Of a stretch of 64,000 nucleotides of DNA, positions 21,930-33,739 are shown piece by piece. The stretch lies in NCBI GenBank assembly GCA_031772625.1, contig CM062819.1, forward strand, positions 826,210,503 through 826,274,502. The letters run 5' to 3'. Under the pieces are notes generated by a model, which was not told the origin of the DNA, searched no databases, and was given only the letters and a program-made list of their open reading frames with translations. The stretch comes from Pinus tabuliformis. Its lineage: Eukaryota; Streptophyta; Pinopsida; Pinales; Pinaceae. Made by a program: the position numbers and the translations under genes. Each line of letters begins with the position of its first letter. Within the stretch, counting starts at the first letter, position 1.

Positions 21930-23110
21930 CACTTTTCCCCATCTAATTTTTAATGAGTCTAGACGGGTAAACTCATTGATCTTTTCATGTTTGGAGAGTC
22001 TAAAAGGGATCACAAAAAGAACGAATATTTGCCATATCTGATTAGTTTAATGAGCCCAGACAGGAAAACTCGTCAATTTTTTCATCTTTTAAGAGTCTGA
22101 AAAGTATCGTAAAAGAACGACTCTATATCTTGTCTTTGTATTGAAAGAGTCTAGACTAGACAACTCGGTGATCTTTTCATCTTTAGAGAGTCTAAAAAGA
22201 TCATAAAGAGAGACTCCATGGTGGTCCCTTTGTTATAGTTGTTAAACGGGTGTGACAAAAGGTTAATAGTATACCCGTATTGGTTACTTTTTTGTATTTA
22301 ATCTATTGGACCCGGATAAAGAGAAACCTTTTTCCAATACATGTCTACCTCATTTTGTTACGAGTACGAGGCAGCGGATTAAACTCGTGTTTTGTCATGA
22401 CACTTTAACGAGCTCAATAACAAAAACTAGAGATTTTTCATTTTTTAATGAGCTTGAAAAAAGTACTTGAAAGAATGCTCGGGTCATCTTTAGCATGTTT
22501 AACGAGCAACAAGACACAGCTCGAGATTTTTTCAGTTTAAAGAGTGAGAAAATAGTGCCTAAAAAGGATGCTCCGTTGGTCTTTTTCAGTTTATGAGCTA
22601 GAACTAGATCAAAATAGAGGTGCTTAAAGCAACGTTTGCATATATTTAACGAGTGCAAATGATGAAAAACTCAAGGATGTTTATATTGTTTAAAGAGTGA
22701 TAAAATATCCCACAAAAGTGCTTTATAGATTGTGGTATATATGTTTAACGAGCTCTACTACAAAAACTCGGAGGTGTTTATATTTTTTAAAGAGCGATAA
22801 AATGTCTCCAAAAGTGCTCTATTTATCGTTGCATATATTTAACGAGCGCAAGGACAAAAGCTCAGGGATGTTTATATTTTTTAAAGAGAAATAAAATATC
22901 CCTAACAGTGCTCTACCATAGTTAGAAAGTGTTTAACGAGCTTAACGATGAAAACTCAGGGATGTTTGTATTTTTTAAAGAGCAATAAAATATCCCTAAC
23001 AGTGCTCTATTATCTTCGTTTGTAGTTTAACGAGCCCAAAGAAGAAGACTCGAGGTTTTTCAGATTAACGAGCAAGAAAAATACCATAAAAAGAACGCTT
23101 GATCTTTCTC
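21930..23110 (-). repeat. Imperfect tandem array of about 95-bp units in C
   Basis: The core taacgag occurs at about 22405, 22500, 22647, 22746, 22840, 22934 and 23027; most spacings are 93-99 bp (one 147). Each unit has TTTAACGAGC followed by a GCTC or ACTC partner about 15 nt later, then TTTTTTAAAGAGC and an AGTGCTCT partner about 25 nt later. Each unit thus contains two short inverted repeats. More diverged units with tgagtc/actc pairs extend left to about 21930. The array occupies the place expected for RT to integrase. Confidence 0.85.
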
Positions 23111-23706
23111 GTTCTCATGCTTGACATTAGAAGGGTCTGTGTCACGAATTTCCTCATAAGACCAAGGAAAAACATCGTGGAAGTCCCTAAACGGGTAGGT
23201 GAAGCTCACAATTTCCTTAGGATTGTGATTGGCTCCACTATGTATGCTTTCCACGATGCCTATCATGACAAAAATATCGGGGAGCAATGTTTATGAAATA
23301 TTTCCCCTGTTTCCTTCCGAGTCCAAAAGTTGGATAGTCGTATATGGTGAGGAAACGATTTCATGTGCATCAAGTGATAGGATTTTAAGAGGCATCATGT
23401 CTGAATCAATTTCAAAATATGATGGTGCGAATCCTCCCAATTTCACTCTTCTAACCTCGTGATCTCTCTAATAGCTTCGTCCACCGATAGGACTTGATTG
23501 AGTGGATCGAAAGAAGGAGCGGTTATGGGAGGGGCAGTGGTACTGTTGGCCAAAACCAAAGTGACCGGAGATTCGAGTGCAATTTGAAAGGCTTCGTAGG
23601 CCAAATCACCTGGTGACAGCGACATTTGTTCTCCGTAAGTGTCAATGTCTGAAGGAGCCGGTAGGATCCATGGATCGGTCTGTTCATGAGGAAAAGATGA
23701 AAGCAT
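23060..23706 (-). pseudogene. C pre-RT segment
   Basis: One frame (23443-23706) reads VLSVDEAIREITRLEE. The next (23060-23287) reads FRDFHDVFPWSYEEIRDTDPSNV, the conserved run just ahead of the RT domain in gypsy elements. The RT palm never follows; the array starts instead. The boundary marks where pol was lost. Confidence 0.75.
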
Positions 23707-23733
23707 GTTGACCGATTGGGAAACCTTTGACGG

Positions 23734-24300
23734 CTAAAGAGGGAAACAACCCATGAGGGAAGAAGCCTTCAATAGACTGGTACCTAAACTGACATAACTA
23801 TCAGTTCCACCTCCTACTAGGCGTACAGAGCCACTTGGTAATGGTGAATAATCAGGGGTGCAGAAAGACAACTGATTTACTGTAATAACCTTTCCATCCA
23901 ATGGAAATTGGATGATGCGAAAGATAGTAGATACGACAGCCATCATGGCATATGTCCAACTACGACCTAGCAACAGATTATAGTCGAGTTTGCTGTCTAC
24001 GACTTCTACATCCACCGTTATAGTTTTCTTAGCCAAAGTGATGGGAAAACCAGCTAAGTATCCTTTTGGGACAAAGGTGTGGCCGTCGAAAGCTTTAAGG
24101 GAGTTCGACGGTGGGGATAGGGTTGGGGAACGCAGGGCGAGCCAACATGAAGCTGACATGACGCAGGTTGAAGCACCTTCGTTAATGATAGTTCGGTGTA
24201 TACCTTTACCTTTCGAAGTGATATGCACCTGAAATGCAAGCTATTGGGAAAGGAGAGGTTTACAATTGTCCATGTCGAAAATAGAAAGCATGGAATCCGC
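23734..24300 (-). pseudogene. C aspartic protease
   Basis: A 164-codon run: VHITSKGKGIHRTIINEGAS with Asn where the catalytic Asp of the D-x-G triad would be. It continues TCVMSASCWLAL, then DSKLDYNLLLGRSWTY and MAVVSTIFRIIQFPLDGK, the typical LLGRxW second half of a retropepsin. An Asp-to-Asn change would inactivate it. A frameshift separates it from the upstream gag tail (ADSMLSIFDMDN). Confidence 0.8.
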
Positions 24301-24379
24301 AGGGTCAATACCCCTGATAGCCGAAAGCAAAGCTTTCCTTCGGCTGGGGCATGTTTGTAATACATCGAGCGCCGACATA

Positions 24380-25300
24380 GCTGATAGCGCTTGCGCCAAA
24401 TCCTCTACGATGTTGTAGTATTGGGCGGCACGTTCAGATGTGTTGTGTGTTGTGCGTCGAAGTGCCCCCTTGGGGGATCAAATTACAAAGTCCTCAACTG
24501 GCCTTTCGATTCGCAAATCATTGGGTGGCGATGGGTTTTGACCTGAGGATGGTTCTGCTACCGGAGTGATAGGAGCTCCAAAATATTTGGCTCTTGTGCT
24601 GAGATCTACCGTTCCAAATGTCTAAATGGTAGAAGATCCTTCACCAGCTGAAGGATGTTGCAAACCATTGCTGCCCCCTGACGTGGGTTGTGGTTGTTTG
24701 GCAACAAGATTTTGCTACTGTTGAGTAGGAAAAGGATTTCTAAGGATAGTAAGTACCTTACCAGAATCTCTTTTGGCAAGGTAATCTGTGAATTCTTGAA
24801 GACGCGGACAACGCCAGGTTTTGTGATCTTCAAGACAGAGTTTGCATGAATAATTGGTACCTTTATCCTTTTCTTCATCAGTAGGTGTAGCGGCCTTCTA
24901 TTTTGGGTTGGGCTGCTTTGCTGACTGCTCTTCAGAAGGAGCGGTCTTGTTATGTTTCTTCTTTTTCTTGCTACTGGATTTCTGTGTAGACTGCACAGAG
25001 TTAATCACAGTGGCAAGAAGAGCAGTGATTTTGGTAGAGGGGTCTACTGCCAACTTGGAAACAGAGCCACTGAGTTGTTTTACAGTGCCTGTGGAGGTTG
25101 CACTAACGATCCCATCGGCATGTGCTCTAGGGCGTTGAATGGTGGGGGGATTTGGGTTACCAGGAGCATAGGGGATACTGTCATAGAGAGTGCTAGACTA
25201 TGAATAAATTAAATCCAAGTGCTGGCCACGATGTATGGATTGGTCCTCCATGACTGCATCACCTAGAGCAACATCTCTAGCGATTTGCAGGAGCAATGAC
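24380..25300 (-). pseudogene. C gag nucleocapsid region with one zinc knuckle
   Basis: Minus frame near 24800-24880 reads TNYSCKLCLEDHKTWRCP, a C-x2-C-x3-H-x4-C knuckle (one residue shorter than the canonical CX2CX4HX4C). It follows a Lys/Ser-rich linker (SSKKKKKHNKTAP, near 24960) and a Pro/Thr stretch (NPPTIQRPRAH). RNA binding is the expected role. Several stops break the frame. Confidence 0.72.
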
Positions 25301-25308
25301 TTACATAA

Positions 25309-25719
25309 CTAGTCTGTTAAGAGGAAGTTAGGGATGGGAGCTTTGACTAACCTCCGCCTATGTCTCCATTCATGGATATGATCGGAGATGTGGGTGGCGG
25401 TATCCTGATGAAACAAAGTAAGGAGCTCTGTCCTTGTCTCATAACTGATAGGTAACTGAAAGTGCTTTAGGAACTCCATCGCTAAAGCATCAAAGGTATT
25501 CATTGATGCATGTGGTAACTCAATATACCATTTTGCAGCATTGCCTATGAGGGTGCAGGGAAATGGATGCAACCAGACACTGTCATCCACCATGGAGTTA
25601 GAAACACACCATAGATGGAAGGTGGTGATGTGAGTGCCCGGATCCTCTCCTTAATTTTCGTCGAACTTAGGAATATCTACCGGTATTTTATGCAGGATTA
25701 GTGGCCATTGTAGGTTATG
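25309..25719 (-). pseudogene. C gag capsid
   Basis: The 94-codon open run reads VWLHPFPCTLIGNAAKWYIE, then TFDALAMEFLKHFQ and DTATHISDHIHEWRHRR. This is a Retrotrans_gag-like capsid in which the usual FxxxLxGxAxxWY signature is visible. The upstream frame PVDIPKFDEN (25690) gives the domain start. Confidence 0.78.
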
Positions 25720-26492
25720 CTAGATGGGGTCATTAGTCAACTTGTATAAGTTGGGGATATCCAATGTTGCCAAAAAAGGCAAATTGTTAGGTGCCCCCAA
25801 CTCGGACCATTTTGAAGACGGATGACCTAACGAGCTCTGTGTTCCTCCCATCATTTGGTTCCCCATGGTGTACATGGGCTGCGTGGTGTAGCAGTTGCTT
25901 TGCAATATAGTGTTGTAAAGTGAATTACCATGAGGATTTTGATACTGGGGTATGAAGTTTCCCCCAGTATAAGCGGTGCCCCCTTGACTCATCTGAGTTT
26001 GTGAGTAGGGTGCCCCCATGGATTGGGTGGGGATCCCTTGTGGATTCCTAACCGACACTAAACTAACTATATGGATTTGATTGATAGAGGGAAAACTCAT
26101 GTCAATCAGTGACTGTCTGTGCATGCCTGAGAATGGTGGGGGGACTGTGAGATTCCCCACCAGCATGTGCATATTGGGAATGCCCCAAATATCTGAATCT
26201 GGGGGTTAGAACCATACATTGGTGGCCAAACTTGGTTTCGGTAAACTAGAACCGTGCCCATAGTGCCACATTGAGTGTCATATGGAGCACTATATGTGGC
26301 ACTAGTCGAAGGTATGCTTTGGCGCACCAAAGGAGTGGAACCTGGCATCTGTTGGGTTTCGCTGATAGAGGGTGTTGTGTGAGTTTCAGTACCTGGGAAA
26401 AACAAGATTTCGGGGTTCCACATTGTCGGTGTTATGAGGATCGTCGATTGGGGCAGTGGTAGAGGACTCATAGTGTCTCTATAATTCCACAA
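25720..26492 (-). pseudogene. C gag amino-terminal Pro/Gln/Ser/Thr-rich region
   Basis: Two overlapping minus frames (26106-26492 and 25720-26172) encode low-complexity protein: SISETQQMPGSTPL, PPMYGSNPQIQI, SMGAPYSQTQMSQGG, QNPHGNSLYNT and TMGNQMMGGTQSS. No domain is recognised. A frameshift near 26110-26170 joins them. The end (LATLDIPNLYKLTNDPI) leads into the capsid. Confidence 0.65.
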
Positions 26493-28312
26493 CCCTTGAG
26501 GTGCCGACTAAATAGATGGGAGAGTTCCTCCCAATGAAGACTCAAGTACTGGTATGATGGGATCAATAACAAGATCCGACAAATTTGTAAGTGGAGTGTT
26601 AACATGAGGAAGAAATCCTCCAGCAAATCAGAATCGTCGATCGTTCAGAATGATCCCGTGTGCAATTTAGGAGACTGATTCCTCGAAGATGAGGAATCCA
26701 GGTCAGTGGATCTCGGCAGATCCTCCACAGTGAGTGGAGGAAGTCTTAACAACTATCTGGATTGACGGTGAGGGCTGGATGTAGCCACAATGACTGGTAA
26801 ATTTTGTCAGATAAATTTTAAGGTGATATTCTTTGAGTCTCAAAAACGATAGCACTCAGGTACCTAAAAAGAAAATATACACTAAAAATGACAATCAGCA
26901 AACAAAGTGAAATTACCTTGTCTGATAAACACCGATTACTGGAGATGAAACTCTGTCTCTCAATGAGTAATAGAGAAGGATGGCCAAATGTATGGTTACA
27001 GTTACTTTTGAGCTTTGCCCAAACCTCAGATTGAGGGGCCAAGTACTCTCGTCAAGATGAGCACCCTCCCAAAAAATGAAGACAAAGTAGATCCGTCCGT
27101 TTGAGTTATCGGGACAGCCCATCCCAGTCACCTTAGGTAAGTACCTAGAAGTATTGGCCACTAGAGATACCTCAAATCATAGACATTACCAGGGGCGACA
27201 TAGTCATAGACAGCACGCTGTGTGGGCAGGATACCTGAGTCCCCGACTCAGTTCCGAAATCCCCGAAGGGACCCCTGTTACACAGAATGCCCAAAGGAGT
27301 TGTAAAAGAAGGTGGGCTACCTTCGATTACAATCCGATGTTGTCTTGTATTTCACTCCAGTGTGAGTGGAGTGGTCCTGGTAATATGAGTGCAGAAGGAT
27401 TTTTCACTCTTTAACGACACTAGTTTGATTTTCAACCTTGGGTAGTTGACTCACTCTCTTGTCCCAAGGTCCTAATCTATCTAATGTTGGTTTGCTCTAA
27501 AAAAGAGTATTTGGTTGATTTTAGTGTAAATTTTAGTGTACTTTCTTATTTGTCTTCGGAGGGGGTGTTGACATATGAATATGATGAGACTCTCGACTCG
27601 ATAAACTGTGCAGAAGTATGCTTTGAAAAAAAATTTCAATTTCTTATGCAAACAAGTCTTATTCTACACATGTATCATTTCACATATTCATGTATTCGCT
27701 AGTGCATGTAAAGTCATTCAACGCTTTGCATAACCGAAAGTTCCTTTTCTCAATATTCCCTAACAACTATTGAACCAAAACAAAGTAGCCTACAACTATT
27801 TCGACAGAAGGAGATGTATAGTTCATTGGCTTTTCTTTCAACAAAAATTTCTTTTATGAGAGAAAAACTAAAGCATTTTCTTAAAAAATAAATTTTAAGA
27901 CACCAAATTTGTTATCATGATACTATTGCAGATCTTAATTTAGCCCTTGGGACAAGTTCCCCCCCTTTTTGTCCACAAAATCTCTTGAAAAACATAGAAA
28001 TGGGTCACTAACGCTCTGTCTATGTGTAAACAAAGCTTTAGTTTGGCCACTTACACTCCCTCTGCACAGTCAAAGAGCTTTATAAAGCTCTGTGTAGACC
28101 AGCAACCTACGTTAGTGAGGGAAAGAGCTCAAAAAGTGGGATTTTTGTGATTGGTTTCTGAAGAGAAAGCAACTTTGCAGGGTGCAACAAGTTAGATGGT
28201 GGATCAAATAAGGATACAAAGAAGCGGGAAGCTCATAGAAGAGAGAAGAGATCTGAGAGGAGTCTGGATAACCGGGAACTAAATGTATAGTCCCCAGTGG
28301 AGTTGCCAGTTC
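26493..28312 (-). other. C leader with primer-binding site
   Basis: This 1.8-kb stretch between gag and the 5' LTR holds no protein motif I recognise. At 28293-28310 the minus strand reads TGGCAACTCCACTGGGGA, a primer-binding-site-like sequence starting 2 nt from the LTR edge. Plus-strand runs at 27154-27414 and 27484-27702 have no family resemblance and I treat them as chance. Confidence 0.6.
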
Positions 28313-29327
28313 TGCTATGGGGTAAAATGCACAGGATGAAAACTACGCCCGAAAGTCTTCCTAGGACTTCTGACAGACCGTAAGGTTATCTGCAAAAGGT
28401 ACCTGTTACACACATGTTCATCTATCTGACATATATTGACAGGATATGGAGAAAGGATCACCTTTGGTTCTTTCTATATTCACTTGGGGATCTCTATGCG
28501 GTAAGAAGAACTCCTCCTGACTGGCTCTAAGACGATTCTTGCACAAAAGAACGAAGAAAACCAATCACAGCATATACTTCATACAATTAATGAAACAATT
28601 CGTAACAAACATGTATAAATTTGTAACTTATCTACTCAACACAACAAGCATAAGAATGGACAAATAAATGCACAATATCACTGACACTTCGAGCAGTGGA
28701 ACACAACCACAGTCCTATATTCAGAATAGAAGAGTGATTACAACAACCCTGTTGCATCAGCCTTCCTTATCCCTTCTTCCTCTCTCTCTCTCCTTTCAGC
28801 TAGCTCTTTCAAGAATATGAGAATATCGCAACAGCACCATGTACTATCCTTCTAAATGCTCTGACCCTTGTGCAATGGCCCTCTCATTGCTTAAATAGCA
28901 ATCAAATCAGGGCTTCCGAAGTCCACCTGTAGTTCATTTGGGTAAAAACCATGAACCTGCCTCTTTTACTAGCTTTTTCCCATTTGCCTCTATTTCTGAA
29001 ATATAATTTCTCCAAATATCTTGATTTTTGGAGTTTCCCTGCTTTTCTTGCACAAATTTAGGGAAATTATATCTAGATATTTTATGGCAGATTCGTTGTC
29101 ATAACCACTTGAGCATCACTAAATTTCACTAACGCTCCCTCTGGTCTAACAACATGAGTTAGTAGGTTGACTAACGCTCCTTTGTGCTTGTAAACAAGCT
29201 TTATAAAGCAGGTTATCAATGTACAGAGAGCGTTAGTGTGGATTCTGGGCCTACAATTGTGGTCAATCTTTTAGTCATCTTGTCCTTCTCCTCTGAGTTG
29301 ATTAGGAGGTCAATTTGTCCTATAACA
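28313..29327 (-). repeat. C 5' LTR
   Basis: Begins TGCTATGGGGTAAAATGC and ends TTTGTCCTATAACA. It matches 19809-20825. B's ORF3 coding sequence resumes immediately to its right. Confidence 0.92.
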
Positions 29328-30477
29328 TTGTCCTTCAGTAATTCTCCCGCTACCAGTAAGATGGACAAGAGTAACCACGCATAGTGGAAGGTCTTACCCT
29401 GCTCTAGGGCCTCCTTGTAGTTGATAAAAAATTCTTCGTAGAGGAACTCCACCCAGTTGAACTGGACCCCTTCTGCACATTGTTTGGCGAACGCAACTAC
29501 TAGTGTTGGTACTTCATCACTGCAGAATTTTTTCATTACTTTACCTTCTAGGAGCTGGGTGGCTACATGCACCCCTTTATCCTTGATACTGCTGATAGTG
29601 GACCCCCTCTTTTTCTTTTCGAGCTTATATTTTTTCTTCATGACATCCATGAGAGAAAAATTGCCACATTTTCACACTATCGTTGCGGGGTCTGTTCCCT
29701 TACAGCGAAGCCAAGGAATTTTGTGGATGGGATTTTCCGTGATGTGAATAGGCTCCTCTAGCCATAAGTACCCATCATGCACCAGGCAAAGCAGCTGCTT
29801 GATAACGAAAGTGGCGATGGGCGTGCGGTGAAAGTGTGGTATGCACAGCAGATGAAGCAACCCAGCCTTCTCCACACCACGCAGCCATTTTCGTAGTTGT
29901 AATGTGATCACCGGCCCCTCCTTATTCTGTTTCATCAGGCTCTCGATCTCTAAATGTGGGAACTTATCGCTGTCCATGAGGTCCCAGTCTTCAAATTTTA
30001 GGGTGGGTACATGTCGTAGGAGCAGACCATCAAAGGTAATTCCATTGGGGAGGAGCGGGGTCTAGAGTGCACTCTTCATTGCATCCAAATCCTTTGGTAC
30101 CTTAGCTTTCCCTTTTCCCAGGAGGACATACTCGGTAATTTTGTGGCAGAGGGCATTGGTTAGACATCCACTTCCACATCTTCTTCTTCCTCTACCTCGA
30201 TAAACAGAGCCTGTAAGTCCTCCTCCTCTTCATTTGTCTCAATGGTGACAGCCTTGCCCTTTTCCTCCATTGATAGCTTATCGAACAGCGGATTCCTCGG
30301 GGACATGTGGACTGGTCCCATTACTTGGTTATATTTTTTTGTTCTCAGTGTTCGAGGTGATTTCAGGATTTCTAGCTCAATCCCAGTATCTTCGGGAATA
30401 TCACATACCATATGGGTCGGTGCGGACTCGTCAGCAGTTCCTTCTTCAAAGCATAAACCTCTCCTGGTATTCGTCAT
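29328..30477 (-). pseudogene. B: ORF3 amino-terminal half
   Basis: I place the start at MTNTRRGLCFEEG (30477), because D starts MTATKPGVRFAED at the same distance from a TATA box. The frame continues MSPRNPLFDKLSMEEKGKAV, an acidic block (ETNEEEEDLQAL), then KFPHLEIESLMKQN, LRKWLRGVEKAGLLHL and VHDGYLWLEEPIHIT. It goes on with KDKGVHVATQLLEGKVM and VQFNWVEFLYEEF, EQGKTFHYAWLLLSILLVAG, and is then cut by C. Two or three frameshifts are needed. No gag-pol family matches; function unknown. Confidence 0.78.
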
Positions 30478-30608
30478 CTTGTCCATAGTGTATGCAGTCT
30501 TTTGCGAACTTAGGGGCTCGAATATCGCTCGGCGCTCAACACTTTGTGTTCTATTTAACTGCTCAAGTCTCAAGTGAACAAGTGTTATCTCATTACTGGC
30601 CCCTGGTG

Positions 30609-30615
30609 TTTTATA
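30609..30615 (-). promoter_or_regulatory. Internal TATA box upstream of B ORF3
   Basis: The minus strand reads GGTGCTATAAAACACCAG, with the TATA motif about 135 bp before the ORF3 ATG. D has GATGCTATAAAACTCCAA at the matching place (38724-38730). Both are followed by a conserved cacttg...gagcag leader, so the site has outlasted decay of the surroundings. Confidence 0.6.
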
Positions 30616-31127
30616 GCACCTTTTGAATTCAAATCAAACCATTCCCCCCAATTATGGGCCATGAATGCTTTCTTGGCGGCATATTTTCCGAAATTTGTCC
30701 TATAAACGCTGCCTTAAATATCCACCGCCCGCTCTATTTGGCCTCAAACTGGACATCCCATCATGAACAGTGACACCAATGGTCACTTCTCAGCCTACCC
30801 ACATAGTAGCATAACTCTCCCTGCACAGACGCGAACCTTGTGACATGCTGACTCTGCGCACACCTCTCTTATTGCACACCTCCCCAGTAGATTCTTTCAT
30901 AGTCCCGCGCTCCCTTTCAATTTCCTGGAGAACTGAGACTGTTCTTCCTACGGCTAGTTAGGTGGTCACACCATTCATGCGAGGCTCCATCTCACCTTCC
31001 AGTATAGTCCACGGAACATCCCCACTTGCCCTTGCGATAGTCGGTGTTGTGCGCTCTACTATATGCCATGCATTCCGCTGGCCACTGCATTTGGTGATAT
31101 GTGGTCCTAGCCATGGCAGCAGACTAA

Positions 31128-31620
31128 TCAATTCTTGGCGATCGCCTCTAATCTATTGGTATGATCATCCACACCTTGCCTTGCCATTCTTGGTTTATCG
31201 ACAAGACATGCTTGCTTGATCTCGCTTTCTAGCCTCTTGACCTCTACGTCCATCAAAATGCTTTTCTTCCTTAGTATTATTCGGTATTTTTTGAGTTTGC
31301 GAAGTCTAAGGTTCCCTTGCTGAATGGCTTCCTGAAGCCTTATGTATTCTACGTCGCGTAGCTGTGTGATTTTTTTGTTCTGGACTTCACGCACTATCAC
31401 ACCTACATGTGCTATTACGTGTGGATTCATCGATGCATATCCCTCAGACGTTACGGTCCCTACACTGTTCCTCAACCTTAGAATTGTTTTCACGGTTAGG
31501 GTTTGGCACATGGTTCTATAGCCCCATTGAACCACTAGTACGCGCAAGTCCCAGTCAATACATTTCACCTAGTGAACCTTTTTCAACACTTCACATACCC
31601 TGTCGAAGGCTTCTCCATGG
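31128..31620 (-). pseudogene. B integrase tail and coiled-coil segment
   Basis: EAFDRVCEVLKKVH (near 31600) and DWDLRVLVVQWGYRTMCQTL match the region after the catalytic Glu of gypsy integrases (usually EAFNR... then WAYRT). The frame then diverges into LRDVEYIRLQEAIQQGNLRL and SILMDVEVKRLESEIKQAC, which look like a coiled coil. The integrase catalytic core, RT and RNase H that should precede it are absent. D has the same junction. Between this and the TATA box (30616-31127) I see only decayed leader sequence. Confidence 0.7.
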
Positions 31621-31779
31621 ATAGTTCTTGGCGCGCTTCGCCTTTCTTGCTACTGCATTTTGTTCCAATTCTTTATTCTAGGAATGGTGTGCACTTGTGT
31701 GGGTTGCATGTCATATGTCTGTACCCATCACGAAAGGTGGGCATGCAAGTTGTTCTGCCCCTGGTAACCAACTCTAATC

Positions 31780-32000
31780 CTTAGCGAGGGTTTTTCAAAT
31801 CATAGGTACATCATCCTCTCGCATCCGCACCAATCCTAAAAGCTTCCCTAATGTGTACCCCACCATCTTACGGGATTTTTGTGCAATGCCCATTTCAGAG
31901 CATCGAACCACTATTGTTCTAGTACCATGCTTTCAAATTTGTTCAAGAATTCATCCTCCGTTGTCAACCCATCATATGTAGGCAGATCCCTTGCCTTTGT
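31780..32000 (-). pseudogene. B second gag-like domain after protease
   Basis: Minus frames read YDGLTTEDEFLNKFESMV then DALKWALHKNPVRWWGTH. This resembles a capsid motif (usually ATPARWWGTHQ), yet it lies downstream of protease. D carries the better-preserved copy at 39895-40110. Stops occur after VRWWGTH and in the tail. Confidence 0.6.
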
Positions 32001-32234
32001 TGTCATGCAGTGTAGTGATCTAACCATCATGTTGCAATGAAGAATTTTTACTTTGTGCATCTGATTCTGCAAGCGCTCTATTTCTTCATCTGAATCTGAA
32101 GTTTAGGATCTTTCGCTCTCCCACGAAATCCTTCCATATGTAGTCAGATTCACCCAATCCTGTTCTCATGTAGTTATCTTGTAGATGCAATCAAGATCGT
32201 CATCACTATCATCGTCGTGCACTGGTTCAGTGTA

Positions 32235-32600
32235 TCATGCTCCTTCGGCTGGATCTAGCGGTACTACTACGCGTAGTGACTTTTTCTCAAAAATCATTTT
32301 GCACTTCTTCAGGTTTATGACTCCATTCATATCGGTGGCCCAGTCTATTCCTAGTAGCGCGGGATAGGGATTGCTATTGTCGATAATCTTTATTACTTCA
32401 AAATCTACCTGCGCACTCGCACCTTCAATATCCACCGTGACCCCTTGCAATCTTCCCATGGGCAAGATCTTCTGTTAGTTCGCCATTCACAACTGAATAG
32501 GAGACCATTGTAGTGTGGGTCTGCACATGTGTTCCCATGTTTGTTTCAGTAGTACATTCATATCTGATCCGAGATCCAGGATTACCTAATCCATTTCATA
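32235..32600 (-). pseudogene. B aspartic protease
   Basis: The minus strand near 32570 reads VILDLGSDMNVLLKQTW, keeping D-L-G-S of the retropepsin active site. It continues MGRLQGVTVDIEGASAQVDF, YPALLGIDWATDMNGVINL and SLRVVVPLDPAEGA. One in-frame stop lies near 32480. Compared with the proteases of R1, R2 and C, the catalytic triad here is unmutated. It would process this family's Gag. Confidence 0.82.
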
Positions 32601-32936
32601 CTCACTGATTTGCGTAGTCAACCTCATTTCCCTTCCTGTGTGCAGTGCATGTAATCCAAGTTTCCGGACCATGCGCGGTTCTCATGACCCTGTGCACCTA
32701 GTGATAAGTTCCTGTAGTCTTTTTACTGCCTTGCTGTCACGTAGCAGTTTCATGCATGTCTCTAGAAAGGTAGGGAGCATTGAAGGATCCATCTTTGGTT
32801 CTAGTTGATCCTTACTACCTGAAGTGGAGGCCTCCATGAAGCTCTTCTTAGCTTCCATGAATGTCTCCTCTGCACGTTCTAAATCAAATTCAGGTTCCCT
32901 TATAGGTGCCTTGCGAACCCACGCACTTTCTTCTGA

Positions 32937-33500
32937 CTACTTACCTTTACCATCGTTAGTGGTCATACCACTTCTGAGCATCATGTTTACATTCAGGTCT
33001 TCTTCACGTGATTCAGACCTCATCATCTGCAAATTCTGAGTCGGAGGGGGCTGAAGTACCCCTTTTTCACACATCCTCGCTATCAATGAAGGGTAGTCTT
33101 CTGCCTCCTGATCAAACTGAGTACAATACAAACATGATGTCCTTGTCGGGTTTGTACAATTGCGGGTATAGTGCCCTGGCCCTCTGCGATTGTAACAGAT
33201 TAGTTATCCACGATCCCTTCCTGATCCCATTCCACCTCGACCTCGTCCGTGCCCCTTAAATCTAGTGCACGTCATTCTTGCATTTAAGTCAAGGGCTCAT
33301 GTTTCAGTCTGCACCCTGTAGGTAGGAGTCCAATCCATCATTAGTTCATAGCTTTTGCAGGTGTGTTCATCATGGCCTATCGAACTACAGAAATTACAGA
33401 ACAATTGTTGGGACATCTGCGCATACTTTTGCAATAGATGACAATTATCTGTAGTGTGTTTTCTTCCTATTTGCAGATCGCACACTATAGTGCAAGTGTC
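32937..33500 (-). pseudogene. B gag nucleocapsid with zinc knuckles
   Basis: FCNFCSSIGHDEHTCKS is a complete CX2CX4HX4C knuckle (near 33390). A further, damaged one reads YCTQFDQEAEDYPS (near 33120). The tail PPPTQNLQMMRSESREED and NVNMMLRSGM leads into the protease. D has the same motifs in the same order. Confidence 0.8.
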
Positions 33501-33739
33501 GTACTGGGTCCTTCTTGCACCTCAGGTCTTAACATCATCGACCCTCCTTTCGCCAATTAATTCGTGAACATTAGACAATGGTCCTTGTCATGCCCTTAGC
33601 CTTTGCATTTTATGCACCATACCTCCTCACACACCTCTGGTTGAGGTGTTCTGTCCTATTTCAAACTTTGCATCTCTAGACATAGATTTCGCAGTTGCAC
33701 ATGGATTTATTGAACTCCTAGACCAGGGTCTTGTATAGA

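Larger units (their letters stand above)
19809..29327 (-). mobile_element. C: Ty3/gypsy element nested in B, lacking RT and integrase
   Basis: LTRs at 19809-20825 and 28313-29327 enclose 7.5 kb. Minus-strand order is gag, zinc knuckle, protease, the first part of the pre-RT segment, then a tandem repeat array where RT, RNase H and integrase should be, then a 3' untranslated region and the 3' LTR. ORF3 of B is continuous across C (ends ...AGELLKD on the right, SQFLSIEHD on the left), which proves the nesting. A clear target duplication is not visible (CTATT versus TTGTC). Confidence 0.9.

Noticed and set aside
21930-23110. CRISPR-like array
   Set aside because: Repeat units are imperfect, there are no unique spacers of constant length, and the context is a eukaryotic retrotransposon.
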